Below, in pieces: positions 24,510 through 32,683 of a DNA stretch of 40,782 bases. Made by a program: the position numbers and the translations under genes. The notes beneath the pieces are model-generated. The model was not told where the DNA came from. It searched no databases and was given only the letters and a program-made list of their open reading frames with translations. The stretch is taken from the NCBI RefSeq assembly GCF_026242045.1, contig NZ_JAPJDO010000047.1, positions 1 to 40,782 of the forward strand. The letters are read 5' to 3'. This stretch comes from Mycobacterium pinniadriaticum (GTDB taxonomy: Bacteria > Actinomycetota > Actinomycetes > Mycobacteriales > Mycobacteriaceae). The number at the start of each line of letters is the position of its first letter. Position 1 is the first letter of the stretch.

Positions 24510-25202
24510 CTAGCGCCACATCCCGTTGCGTTCCAGCTGCTCCATCAGCCGGTGCACGCCGTCGCTGAACTCGGCTCCCGACAGTTCGATGAGCGCGGGT
24601 TGGTCGCGACGCCGCAGCGCGGCGATCAGCTGGCGATGGGTCTGTACCGACGCCTCGCCCCACGAGGCGTCGGTGACATAGATCTGTGGCGGCATGTAGC
24701 GCGCCGCGTGCAGCAGAAACCAGGCGAGCTTCATCCGGCCGGCGCCCCGGTTCAGCAACCGGTGGAAGGCGAACTCGGCGGCGCCGATGCTGGCCGGATC
24801 TCCCTCGGCCACGGCTGCGGCCAGCGTCTCATTGGCGTCATCGAGCTCGTCGATCTGTTCGTCGGTCAACCGCTCGGCCGCACTGGTCACCAGCTCCTTG
24901 GCGATGGTGGCCTGCAACCAATAGATGTCGGCGACGTCCTGGCGGCTCAGCGGTTGCACCACGTAACCGCGCCGCGGCTCGAGCCCCACCATTCCTTCGC
25001 CCCGCAGAGTGAGCAGGGCTTCGCGCACCGGGGTGATGCTGACACCGAGTCGGGCGGCCGTCTCGTCGAGCCGGATGAACGTGCCGGGCCGCAGGGCACC
25101 GGTCATGATCGCTTCGCGCAGGTGCCCGGCGACCTCGTCCGACAGCTGCGAGCGGGGGCGTCCCCGACGGTTCTCGATCCGTGCGGAAGCCGGTGCGTTC
25201 AC
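24510..25202 (-). CDS. mce1R: GntR-family repressor of the mce1 operon
   Basis: Regulator of 230 aa of the FadR/FCD group. The winged helix-turn-helix is at about residues 15-80 (LSDEVAGHLREAIMTGALRPGTFIRLDETAARLGVSITPVREALLTLRGEG in outline), followed by an all-helical FCD ligand domain from about 95. It corresponds to M. tuberculosis Mce1R (Rv0165c), a repressor of the mce1 operon. The GTG at 25202 is chosen because GGAGG lies four to five bases upstream; the ORF extends to 25235 but those residues are outside the Shine-Dalgarno. Divergent from fadD5, it probably acts on the palindrome in between. A long-chain acyl-CoA or lipid ligand is inferred from the family. Confidence 0.92.
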   Translation of the reverse strand: MNAPASARIENRRGRPRSQLSDEVAGHLREAIMTGALRPGTFIRLDETAARLGVSITPVREALLTLRGEGMVGLEPRRGYVVQPLSRQDVADIYWLQATIAKELVTSAAERLTDEQIDELDDANETLAAAVAEGDPASIGAAEFAFHRLLNRGAGRMKLAWFLLHAARYMPPQIYVTDASWGEASVQTHRQLIAALRRRDQPALIELSGAEFSDGVHRLMEQLERNGMWR

Positions 25203-25263
25203 GTGACCTCCGGGGACTTGTGTGCCGAGCGGCAAGGCAATAGTGTGACCCAGGCAACATCAG

Positions 25264-25275
25264 ATTTGATCAAAT
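25264..25275. promoter_or_regulatory. Candidate Mce1R operator
   Basis: ATTTGATCAAAT is a perfect 12-bp palindrome in the middle of the 147-bp gap between divergent mce1R and fadD5. It is the most symmetrical sequence in that gap and lies in an AT-rich patch (TCAAATATAG) that could also hold promoter elements. GntR/FadR regulators bind short palindromes of this kind. Binding by Mce1R is inferred. Confidence 0.5.
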
Positions 25276-25349
25276 ATAGCGATTCCTGCGTTCTCCAGCA
25301 TCGGGTTCACGCAACGTTCACGCCAAACGGACGGAAAAGCAGAGGACTA

Positions 25350-26975
25350 GTGACCAGGCAGCTGACCGCGACCACAGACCAGCCGTATCTCGCGCGCCGC
25401 CAGAACTGGACGAACCAACTGGCCCGCCATGCGCTGATGCAGCCGCACGGAACCGCCCTGCGGTACCTGGGTCAAACGACGACCTGGGCCGAGTTCGACC
25501 GGCGGGTCACCGCGCTGGCCGACGCGTTGAGCCGGCGCGGCGTGCGATTCGGCGACCGGGTCATGATCCTGATGCTGAACCGCCCCGAGTTCATCGAGGC
25601 CACCCTCGCCGCAAACCAGCTCGGCGCGATCGCCGTCCCGGTCAACTTCCGACTGACGCCGCCGGAGCTGGCCTTCCTGGTTCAAGACTGCGAGGCGGCG
25701 GTGATCGTCACCGAAACCGTCCTCACCGATGTCGCCAAGGCGGTCCGCGATATCGCGCCGGCGCTGAGCACCGTCATCGTCGCCGGTGGTGCGACCGAGG
25801 ACGGGGTGCTCGGCTACGAGGACCTCGTCGCCGAAGAGGGCGAGCATCACGAACCGGTTGACATTCCCAATGACAGCCCGGCTCTGATCATGTACACGTC
25901 GGGTACCACCGGCCGACCCAAGGGCGCGGTGCTGACCCACACCAACCTGGCGGGCCAGGCGATGACCGGCATGTACACCACCGCACCCGACATCAACAAC
26001 GATGTGGGGTTCATCGGGGTCCCGCTGTTCCACATCGCCGGGATCGGCAACACCCTCGGCGGTCTGATGCTGGGCACGCCGACCGTCATCCACCCGCTCG
26101 GCGGATTCGACCCCGGGCAACTGCTCGATGTGCTCGAGGCCGAACGGGTCACCGGCATCTTCCTGGTGCCGGCGCAGTGGCAGGCCGTGTGCGCCGCCCA
26201 GCAGGCCAAGCCCCGGGACATCCGGCTGCGGTCGCTGTCCTGGGGTGCCGCGCCCGCATCGGACACCCTGCTGCGTGAGATGTCGGAGACCTTTCCCGAC
26301 AGCAAGATCCTCGCCGCGTTCGGCCAGACCGAGATGTCACCGGTGACCTGCATGCTGCTCGGCGACGACGCGATCCGCAAGCGCGGCTCGGTCGGCAAGG
26401 TGATCCCGACGGTCGCCGCCCGCGTGGTCGACGAGGACATGAACGACGTTCCGCTCGGCGAGGTCGGTGAAATCGTCTATCGCGCACCGACACTCATGGC
26501 CGGCTACTGGAACAACCCGCGGGCCACCGCGGAGGCGTTCGCCGGCGGCTGGTTCCACTCGGGTGACTTGGTCCGGATGGACGCCGATGGCTACGTGTGG
26601 GTTGTCGACCGGAAAAAGGACATGATCATCTCCGGCGGGGAGAATATCTACTGTGCCGAGGTGGAGAACGTGCTGGCCGCCCACCCGGCCATCGTCGAGG
26701 TGGCGGTCATCGGGCGCGCCGACCCCGAGTGGGGCGAGGTGCCGGTCGCCGTCGCCGCCATCTCCGCGGCCGGACTCCGGCTCGCCGAACTCGACGGGTT
26801 CCTGACCGAGCGCCTGGCGCGCTACAAGCATCCCAAGGGGCTCGAGATCGTCGATGCCTTACCCCGCAACCCCGCTGGCAAAGTGCTGAAGACTGAGTTG
26901 CGGATTCGCTTCAGCGCCAGCACCGATACGAAATCCGTCGGCGAAAATGCTTCGGATACAGCAGATCCCGATTAG
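25350..26975 (+). CDS. fadD5: Long-chain fatty acid-CoA ligase FadD5-like
   Basis: Adenylate-forming enzyme of 541 aa that activates a fatty acid as acyl-AMP and then acyl-CoA, expected to trap fatty acids delivered by the Mce1 importer. The ATP-binding P-loop is YTSGTTGRPKGAVLTH (about residues 180-195); others are LAAFGQTEMSP (A5), WFHSGDLVRMDADGYVWVVDRKKDMIISGGENIY (A7-A8) and NPAGKVLK near the end (A10 lysine). The GTG at 25350 gives MTRQLTATTDQPYLARRQNW after conversion to Met, with AGAGGA five bases upstream; the open frame extends left over the mce1R gene and is discarded. It is the first gene of the mce1 region and strongly resembles M. tuberculosis FadD5 (Rv0166), recalled from memory. 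Confidence 0.95.
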   Translation: MTRQLTATTDQPYLARRQNWTNQLARHALMQPHGTALRYLGQTTTWAEFDRRVTALADALSRRGVRFGDRVMILMLNRPEFIEATLAANQLGAIAVPVNFRLTPPELAFLVQDCEAAVIVTETVLTDVAKAVRDIAPALSTVIVAGGATEDGVLGYEDLVAEEGEHHEPVDIPNDSPALIMYTSGTTGRPKGAVLTHTNLAGQAMTGMYTTAPDINNDVGFIGVPLFHIAGIGNTLGGLMLGTPTVIHPLGGFDPGQLLDVLEAERVTGIFLVPAQWQAVCAAQQAKPRDIRLRSLSWGAAPASDTLLREMSETFPDSKILAAFGQTEMSPVTCMLLGDDAIRKRGSVGKVIPTVAARVVDEDMNDVPLGEVGEIVYRAPTLMAGYWNNPRATAEAFAGGWFHSGDLVRMDADGYVWVVDRKKDMIISGGENIYCAEVENVLAAHPAIVEVAVIGRADPEWGEVPVAVAAISAAGLRLAELDGFLTERLARYKHPKGLEIVDALPRNPAGKVLKTELRIRFSASTDTKSVGENASDTADPD

Positions 26976-27032
26976 CAACCGAACCACCTACGAATGCGAT
27001 AAATTTCGGTCAAAGACGAGGGAGGGTTAATA

Positions 27033-27209
27033 GTGCAGATGCGGTGCACCGCCCCTCGGCGATCGGGTACATTCCTGTGGTCCGCCTTACTACTCGTTGG
27101 TAGGGAGACGACACTCACTCACTGCGGGTCGGGGCAAGGAGGGTATGTGCCAGACGGACTGCCGCCCAGCCGCGACCACCGTGGTTCCGTCATGTGGGTG
27201 ACCCAGTGA
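27033..27209 (+). CDS. Possible upstream ORF coupled to yrbE1A
   Basis: An unbroken 58-codon frame starts at GTG 27033 (GGAGGG six bases upstream) and ends at the TGA 27207-27209, overlapping the yrbE1A GTG (27206) as GTGA. A second in-frame GTG at 27147 has AAGGAGG four bases upstream and would give a 20-aa product. The peptide (for example TFLWSALLLVG in the middle, GSVMWVTQ at the end) is not a known family. yrbE1A itself has no Shine-Dalgarno sequence, so re-initiation after this ORF would explain its translation. It could equally be untranslated leader. Comparison of the frame across species would settle it. Confidence 0.35.
   Translation: MQMRCTAPRRSGTFLWSALLLVGRETTLTHCGSGQGGYVPDGLPPSRDHRGSVMWVTQ
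27068..27073 (+). promoter_or_regulatory. Candidate internal promoter of the mce1 operon
   Basis: TACATT within GGGTACATT is a plausible -10. A weak -35 (TGCACC, 27045-27050) lies 17 bases upstream. Further on, CTAC-TCGTTG-GTAG (27090-27103) is a small inverted repeat that could bind a regulator. An internal promoter between fadD5 and yrbE1A has, as I recall, been reported in M. tuberculosis. The element itself is called by eye. Confidence 0.35.
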
Positions 27210-28006
27210 CGGCGGCGACCACCGGCTTCGGCGGCTACCTTCAGGACAAGGCGCGTCCGGCGCTGACCGCCGTCGGGGGCTTCTTCCGCATGTGCGTGCT
27301 CACCGCGAAGGCGACGACCAAATGGCCGTTCGAGTGGCGCGAATTCATCCTTCAGGGTTGGTTCCAGTTCCGGGTGACCTTTTTGCCCACCATCGCCGTC
27401 GCCGTGCCCAACACCATCCTGATCATCTTCACGATCAACATCCTGCTGGTGGAGTTCGGTGCGGCCGACGTCTCGGGCGCGGGTGCGGCGCTGGCCGCGG
27501 TGACCCAGCTCGGCCCCATCGTGACCGTGCTGGTAGTCGCCGGCGCCGGGTCGACGGCCATCTGCGCCGACCTCGGCGCGCGCACCATCCGTGAGGAAAT
27601 CGACGCACTGGAAGTGCTCGGCATCGATCCCATCCATCGGCTCGTCCTGCCCAGGGTGGTCGCAGCGACGTTCGTCGCCGTCCTGCTCAACGGTGCGGTG
27701 ATCACCGTCGGCCTGGTCGGCGGATTCATCTTCGGTGTCTACATGCAGAACATTTCCGCGGGCGCGTACGTGTCCACGCTGACGCTGGTCACCGGACTTC
27801 CCGAGGTCGTCATCTCGATCATCAAGGCGCTCACCTTCGGGCTGATCGCGGGTCTGGTCGGCTGCTACCGCGGCCTGACGGTGTCCGGCGGCGCCAAGGG
27901 CCTGGGGACCGCTGTGAACGAAACGCTCGTGCTGTCCGTCGTCGCGCTGTTCGCCGTCAACGTCGTTCTGACCACCATCGGCGTCCGGTTTGGAACGGGG
28001 CACTGA
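27206..28006 (+). CDS. yrbE1A: MCE transporter permease YrbE1A (MlaE family)
   Basis: Inner-membrane permease of 266 aa, one of the two MlaE/YrbE subunits that form the membrane pore of the Mce1 lipid importer and contact the MceG ATPase, which is encoded elsewhere. About five hydrophobic helices are visible. The conserved block GAGSTAICADLGARTIREEIDALEVLGIDPIHRLVLPRV (about 105-145) holds the EExDALE coupling motif. The GTG at 27206 is chosen by similarity to the M. tuberculosis start and by its GTGA overlap with the upstream ORF; GTG 27194 is an alternative. No good Shine-Dalgarno sequence is present for either. yrbE1B follows one base after its stop. Confidence 0.93.
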   Translation: MTAATTGFGGYLQDKARPALTAVGGFFRMCVLTAKATTKWPFEWREFILQGWFQFRVTFLPTIAVAVPNTILIIFTINILLVEFGAADVSGAGAALAAVTQLGPIVTVLVVAGAGSTAICADLGARTIREEIDALEVLGIDPIHRLVLPRVVAATFVAVLLNGAVITVGLVGGFIFGVYMQNISAGAYVSTLTLVTGLPEVVISIIKALTFGLIAGLVGCYRGLTVSGGAKGLGTAVNETLVLSVVALFAVNVVLTTIGVRFGTGH

Positions 28007-28007
28007 G

Positions 28008-28877
28008 ATGAGTACCGCGACAGTCCTGCGCAGCCGTTACCCCCGCGCATATTCCACGGCGACCAAGTGGGCGTCGTCGCCGGGGCGATTCGTCGACCGG
28101 GTCGGTGACGTGGCGTGGTTCACCGTCACGGCCATCGGCCAGATCCCGCACGCCCTGCGCTTCTACCGCCGTGCCACCCTGCGGCTGATCGCCGAAATCG
28201 GGATGGGCACCGGGGCGATGGCAGTGGTCGGCGGCACGATCGCCATCGTCGGTTTCGTGACGTTGTCCGGTGGGTCGCTCATCGCGATCCAGGGGTACGC
28301 CTCGCTGGGCAACATCGGTGTCGAGGCGTTCACCGGTTTCGTCGCGGCCCTGGTGAACGTCCGCGTCGTGGCGCCCCTGGTGTCCGGGCACTCGCTGGCC
28401 GCCACGGTGGGTGCCGGCGCAACCGCCGAGCTGGGCGCGATGCGCATCGCCGAGGAGATCGACGCCTTGGAGGTGATGGGTATCAAGTCCATCAGCTACC
28501 TGGTCTCGACGCGCATCCTGGCCGGCATGGTGGTGATCATTCCGCTGTATGCGATGGCGTTGCTCCTGTCGTTCCTGGCGGCACAGCTGACCACGACGGT
28601 CTTCTACGGCCAGTCGACGGGCACCTACGATCATTACTTCCGCACGTTCCTGCGCCCCGATGACGTGTTCTGGTCGTTCGTCGTCGCCATCATCATCGCG
28701 ATGTTCGTGATGATCAATCACTGCTACTTCGGCTACAACGCCAGCGGCGGTCCGGTCGGTGTGGGCGAGGCCGTCGGGATCTCGATGCGGGCCTCGCTGG
28801 TCGCCGTCGCGCTCGTCGTTTTGTTGGCCTCGTTGGCGCTCTACGGCACCAACCCGAACTTCAATCTCACGGTGTAG
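28008..28877 (+). CDS. yrbE1B: MCE transporter permease YrbE1B (MlaE family)
   Basis: Second permease subunit, 289 aa, ending NPNFNLTV exactly as I recall for M. tuberculosis YrbE1B, which has the same length. The MlaE coupling motif is GAGATAELGAMRIAEEIDALEVMGIKSISYLVSTRI (about 140-175). The hydrophobic segments flank it, and the basic N-terminus (MSTATVLRSRYPRAY) is cytoplasmic. The ATG at 28008 begins one base after the yrbE1A stop and has GAG just upstream within the stop region. With YrbE1A it makes the heterodimeric permease on which the six Mce proteins assemble. Confidence 0.94.
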   Translation: MSTATVLRSRYPRAYSTATKWASSPGRFVDRVGDVAWFTVTAIGQIPHALRFYRRATLRLIAEIGMGTGAMAVVGGTIAIVGFVTLSGGSLIAIQGYASLGNIGVEAFTGFVAALVNVRVVAPLVSGHSLAATVGAGATAELGAMRIAEEIDALEVMGIKSISYLVSTRILAGMVVIIPLYAMALLLSFLAAQLTTTVFYGQSTGTYDHYFRTFLRPDDVFWSFVVAIIIAMFVMINHCYFGYNASGGPVGVGEAVGISMRASLVAVALVVLLASLALYGTNPNFNLTV

Positions 28878-28881
28878 CGGT

Positions 28882-30093
28882 ATGACGCAGCCGATGAACT
28901 CCTCCCGGCGCCCGCCGCTCAAGCTGGCCGGTGCGGCGTTCCTGGTGCTGGCGCTCGCCCTGGTGACGCTGGTCTATCTCCAATTCCGTGGTGATCTGAC
29001 GCCGAAGACCAAGCTCACGATGGTTTCTGACCGTGCCGGTCTGGTGATGGATCCCGGGTCGAAGGTGACCTATAACGGGGTCGAGATCGGCCGGGTCAGC
29101 GACGTGGACGCGGTGAATCGCGGCGGTCGGACCGTCGCCGAACTCACCCTGGAGGTCAACCCGCAGTACATCCGTCTGATCCCGGCCAATGTCGACGCCC
29201 AGATCAAGGCCAGCACCGTCTTCGGCAACAAGTACGTGTCGTTCACCAGCCCGAAGGATCCGGTCAAGACCAGGATCTCCAGCGCGGACGTCATCAAGTC
29301 CTCGGGGGTGACCACCGAGTTCAACACGTTGTTCGAGACGCTCACCTCGATCTCGGAGAAGGTCGACCCGGTCAAGCTGAACCTGACGCTGTCGGCCGCC
29401 GCCGAGGCGCTGGACGGGCTCGGCACCAAGTTCGGGCAGTCGATCCTCAACGGCAACGCGGTGCTCGACGACATCAACCCGCAGATGCCGCAGATCCGCA
29501 GCAACGTCCAGCAGCTCGCCAAGCTGGCCGAGGTCTACACCAAGGCCAGCCCGGATCTGTGGGACTTCCTCGACCACGCGGTCACCACCGCCCGCACCCT
29601 CAACGAGGAGCAGAAGGATCTGGACGCCGCGCTGCTGGCCTCGACCGGCTTCGGCAACACCGGCGGCGACATCTTCGAGCGCGGCGGCCCGTATTTCGTG
29701 CGCGGCCAGGCCGACCTGATTCCCACCGCCCAACTGCTCGACACCTACAGCCCGCAGCTGTACTGCCAGATCAAGGGCGAGGCCGAAGCGCTGCAGCCGG
29801 CGTTGGATGCGTTCGGCGGCAACGGATTTTCGCTGGACACGGTCACCGAATTCCTCGGTGCCCCCAACCCGTACGTCTACCCCGACAACCTGCCCAGGAT
29901 CAACGGACACGGCGGTCCGGGCGGTGCACCGGGATGCTGGCAGAAGGTCGACCGCAACTTCTGGCCGGCACCGCACCTGGTGGTCGATGACGGCGCCTCG
30001 CTCGCGCCTTACAACCACTTCGAGCTCGGCCAGCCGATCCTCACCGAGTACGTGTGGGGACGCCAAGTCGGGGAGAACACGATCAACCCATGA
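28882..30093 (+). CDS. mce1A: Mce1A, MCE-domain lipid-transport protein
   Basis: Periplasmic protein of 403 aa anchored by an N-terminal helix (about residues 14-34, KLAGAAFLVLALALVTLVYL). The MCE domain follows (about 40-125: LTMVSDRAGLVMDPGSKVTYNGVEIGRVSDV in outline). A long helical region (about 150-270) should form part of the needle that carries lipid across the periplasm, and the C-terminal part has YCQIKGEAEALQPALDAF. Six such proteins form the Mce1 hexamer. It is shorter than the 454 aa that I recall for the M. tuberculosis protein. The ATG at 28882 is used; ATG 28894 is possible. Its stop overlaps the mce1B start as ATGA. Confidence 0.93.
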   Translation: MTQPMNSSRRPPLKLAGAAFLVLALALVTLVYLQFRGDLTPKTKLTMVSDRAGLVMDPGSKVTYNGVEIGRVSDVDAVNRGGRTVAELTLEVNPQYIRLIPANVDAQIKASTVFGNKYVSFTSPKDPVKTRISSADVIKSSGVTTEFNTLFETLTSISEKVDPVKLNLTLSAAAEALDGLGTKFGQSILNGNAVLDDINPQMPQIRSNVQQLAKLAEVYTKASPDLWDFLDHAVTTARTLNEEQKDLDAALLASTGFGNTGGDIFERGGPYFVRGQADLIPTAQLLDTYSPQLYCQIKGEAEALQPALDAFGGNGFSLDTVTEFLGAPNPYVYPDNLPRINGHGGPGGAPGCWQKVDRNFWPAPHLVVDDGASLAPYNHFELGQPILTEYVWGRQVGENTINP

Positions 30094-31130
30094 AAATCAC
30101 CGGAACGGCAATCAAACTCGGGGCATTCTCGTTGGTGCTCCTGCTCTTCACGGCGATCATCGTCATCGTGTTCGGGCAGTTCCGTTTCGACCGAACAACG
30201 GCGTACACCGCGGAATTCAGCAATGCCAGCGGTTTGCGTGACGGCCAGTTCGTCCGTGCCGGCGGTGTCGAGGTCGGCAAGGTCTCCGATATCAAACTCA
30301 CCGACAACGGGGACCGGGTGCTGGTGACACTGAACGTCGACCGGACGTTGCCGCTGTACCAGTCGACCACCGCTCAGATCCGGTATCAGGACCTGATCGG
30401 CAACCGCTACGTGAACCTCGAACGCGGCACCGGCGAGGGTGCCGATCGGGTGCTGCCGCCGGGCGGCTTCATCCCGATGTCGCGTACCCAGCCGGCGCTG
30501 GATCTGGACGCGCTCATCGGCGGTTTCAAGCCGCTGTTCAAGGCCCTGGACCCGCAGAAGGTCAACACCATCGCCTCGTCGCTGGTCACCGTCTTCCAGG
30601 GGCAGGGCGGGACCATCAACGACATCCTCGATCAGACGGCGCAGCTGACGTCTGCGCTGGCTGACCGGGATCAGGCGATCGGCGAGGTGATCACCAACCT
30701 CAACACGGTGTTGGACACCACCGTCAAGCACGAGAAGGACTTCGACCAGACGGTCAACAATTTCGAGATCCTCATCACCGGGCTGAAGAACCGCGCCGAC
30801 CCGCTGGCCCAGTCCACCGCCGACATCAGCAGCGCCGCCGGCACGCTGAGTGACCTACTGGCTGACGACCGTCCGCAACTCAAGGACACCATCGCCAAAC
30901 TCGAAACCATCCAGCAGCCGCTGGCCGACGGCCAGGACCGGCTGGACGATCTGCTGACCAAGCTGCCGCAGGCCGTCAAGATCATCGGCCGGGCCGGCGG
31001 TATCTACGGCGACTTCTTCAACTTCTACCTGTGCGACATCAACCTGAAGCTCAACGGCCTGCAACCCGGTGGCCCGGTCCGCACCGTGAAGATCACCCAG
31101 CAGCCAACGGGTAGGTGCACACCGCAATGA
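30090..31130 (+). CDS. mce1B: Mce1B, MCE-domain lipid-transport protein
   Basis: MCE protein of 346 aa. The anchor helix is at about residues 8-28 (KLGAFSLVLLLFTAIIVIVFG). The MCE domain is at about 35-115, with YTAEFSNASGLRDGQFVRAGGVEVGKVSDI in outline and IGNRYVNLERG at its end. Helical needle sequence with many Gln/Asp heptad-like positions runs from about 140 to 310, and a short C-terminal tail has FFNFYLCDINLKLNGLQPGGPV, which recurs in Mce B proteins. It overlaps both neighbours by ATGA, so translation is coupled through mce1A-B-C. It is the shortest of the six and has no proline-rich tail. Confidence 0.93.
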   Translation: MKITGTAIKLGAFSLVLLLFTAIIVIVFGQFRFDRTTAYTAEFSNASGLRDGQFVRAGGVEVGKVSDIKLTDNGDRVLVTLNVDRTLPLYQSTTAQIRYQDLIGNRYVNLERGTGEGADRVLPPGGFIPMSRTQPALDLDALIGGFKPLFKALDPQKVNTIASSLVTVFQGQGGTINDILDQTAQLTSALADRDQAIGEVITNLNTVLDTTVKHEKDFDQTVNNFEILITGLKNRADPLAQSTADISSAAGTLSDLLADDRPQLKDTIAKLETIQQPLADGQDRLDDLLTKLPQAVKIIGRAGGIYGDFFNFYLCDINLKLNGLQPGGPVRTVKITQQPTGRCTPQ

Positions 31131-32680
31131 GGACACTAGAGGGTTCCAACCGGGTCCGGAACGGCGTGGCCGGCATCATCATTGTCGTGCTGGTCATCGC
31201 GGTGGGACAGAGCTTTTCGGGGATTCCGCAGCTGTTCGCCAAGCCGGTCTACTACGGCCAGTTCACCGATAGTGCGGGCCTGAATTCCGGTGACAAGGTG
31301 CGTATCGCCGGAATGGATGTCGGCACGGTGAAGTCGTTGAAGATCGATGGCGATCGTGTGGCGATCGGATTCGACCTGGGTGCCCGCCAGATCGGCACCG
31401 AGAGCCGGCTGTCCATCCGGACCGAGACGATCCTGGGCAAGCGGGTACTCGAGATCGAGCCGCGCGGCAACAAGCTGCTACAGGCGGGCGGTGTGCTGCC
31501 GGTGGGTCAGACGACCACGCCCTACCAAATCTACGATGCGGTGTTCGACGTGACGAAGGCCGCTCAGGGCTGGGATATCGACACCGTCAAGCAATCGCTG
31601 AATGTGTTGTCGGAGACCGTCGACCAGACCTATCCGCACCTGAGTGCGGCGCTGGACGGGGTCGCCCGGTTCTCCGACACCATCGGCAAGCGCGACGAGC
31701 AGTTCAAGCAGTTGCTGGCCAACGCCAACAAGATCGCCGCCGTGCTGGGCAACCGCAGCGAGCAGATCAACCGGCTGGCGGTCAACGCTCAGACGCTGCT
31801 GGCCGCCCTCAACCAGCGTCGTTCCGAGATCGATTATCTGCTGGCCAACGTCTCGGCGCTCTCCGAACAGTTCACCGGCTTCGTCAACGACAACCCGAAT
31901 CTGAATCACGTTCTGCAGCAGCTGAATACGATCAGCGACGTGCTGGTGAAGCACAAGATGGACCTGGCAGACGTGTTGATCACCGCGTCGAAGTTCATGG
32001 GCGCCCTGGCGGAGGCCATCGGATCGGGCCCCTATTTCAAGACTCTCGTGGTCAACTTGGTGCCCTATCAGATCCTGCAGCCGTGGGTGGACGCCGCTTT
32101 CAAGAAACGCGGCATCGACCCCGAGCAGTTCTGGCGCAACGCGGGTCTGCCGGCCTTCCGGTTCCCCGATCCCAACGGACAGCGCCAGCCCAACGGTGCT
32201 CCGCCGCCGGCCCCGATCCCGCTCGAGGGAACCCCGGACCATCCGGGTCCCGCGGTCGGGCCGGGCTCGCCCTGCTCGTACACTCCGCCCGCGGACGGTA
32301 TTCCGACGTCGGCCAATCCGCTGCCCTGTGCGGCGTTGACCGACGGCCCGTTCGGCCCGGTGCCCGGCGGATATCCGCCGCCCGACGTGCCGATCTCGGC
32401 GCCGAATCCCGCGGCGGTCGGCGGGCCGGGCGTGCCGAGCGCGGCCTTCCCGGGCGAGCTGTCACCGAACGTGGCCGGCGTGCCGGCCCCGCCGCTGGCA
32501 CCGGGTCCGCCCGGAGCCCGCACCGTTCCGGTAGAGCCCACACCGGGCCCGGCCACCGATATCCCCGGCTACGCTCCGCCGCCGAACGCACTCGTCGGAC
32601 CGATTCCGCCACCGGGACCGGGACCGCAGGTGCCGCCGGTCGGCGACCTGGCACCCGTCGATCAGGGAGGGGGAGCCTAA
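31127..32680 (+). CDS. mce1C: Mce1C, MCE-domain protein with proline-rich tail
   Basis: MCE protein of 517 aa. The N-terminal helix (GVAGIIIVVLVIAVGQSF, about 12-30) anchors it. The MCE domain (about 40-120) has FTDSAGLNSGDKVRIAGMDVGTVKSL in outline and ILGKRVLEIEPRG. A helical needle region follows to about residue 310, with regular QLLANANKIAAVLGNRSEQINRL-type repeats. The last 150 or so residues are low-complexity and rich in Pro, Gly and Ala (for example PPPGPGPQVPPVGD), a feature of Mce C and D proteins that may extend into the cell wall. It starts at ATG 31127, overlapping mce1B as ATGA. Confidence 0.93.
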   Translation: MRTLEGSNRVRNGVAGIIIVVLVIAVGQSFSGIPQLFAKPVYYGQFTDSAGLNSGDKVRIAGMDVGTVKSLKIDGDRVAIGFDLGARQIGTESRLSIRTETILGKRVLEIEPRGNKLLQAGGVLPVGQTTTPYQIYDAVFDVTKAAQGWDIDTVKQSLNVLSETVDQTYPHLSAALDGVARFSDTIGKRDEQFKQLLANANKIAAVLGNRSEQINRLAVNAQTLLAALNQRRSEIDYLLANVSALSEQFTGFVNDNPNLNHVLQQLNTISDVLVKHKMDLADVLITASKFMGALAEAIGSGPYFKTLVVNLVPYQILQPWVDAAFKKRGIDPEQFWRNAGLPAFRFPDPNGQRQPNGAPPPAPIPLEGTPDHPGPAVGPGSPCSYTPPADGIPTSANPLPCAALTDGPFGPVPGGYPPPDVPISAPNPAAVGGPGVPSAAFPGELSPNVAGVPAPPLAPGPPGARTVPVEPTPGPATDIPGYAPPPNALVGPIPPPGPGPQVPPVGDLAPVDQGGGA

Positions 32681-32683
32681 CCG

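Noticed and set aside
24483..25349. N-terminal extension of fadD5 back to 24483
   Set aside because: The extension lies antisense over mce1R and is not adenylate-enzyme-like; GTG 25350 has a good Shine-Dalgarno sequence.
27145..27200. 18-codon cysteine-containing leader peptide (ATG 27145) as a cysteine attenuator
   Set aside because: Only three scattered cysteines, no poly-Cys tract, and the Shine-Dalgarno sequence is just two bases from this ATG; the GTG 27147 frame fits better. Nothing downstream concerns cysteine.
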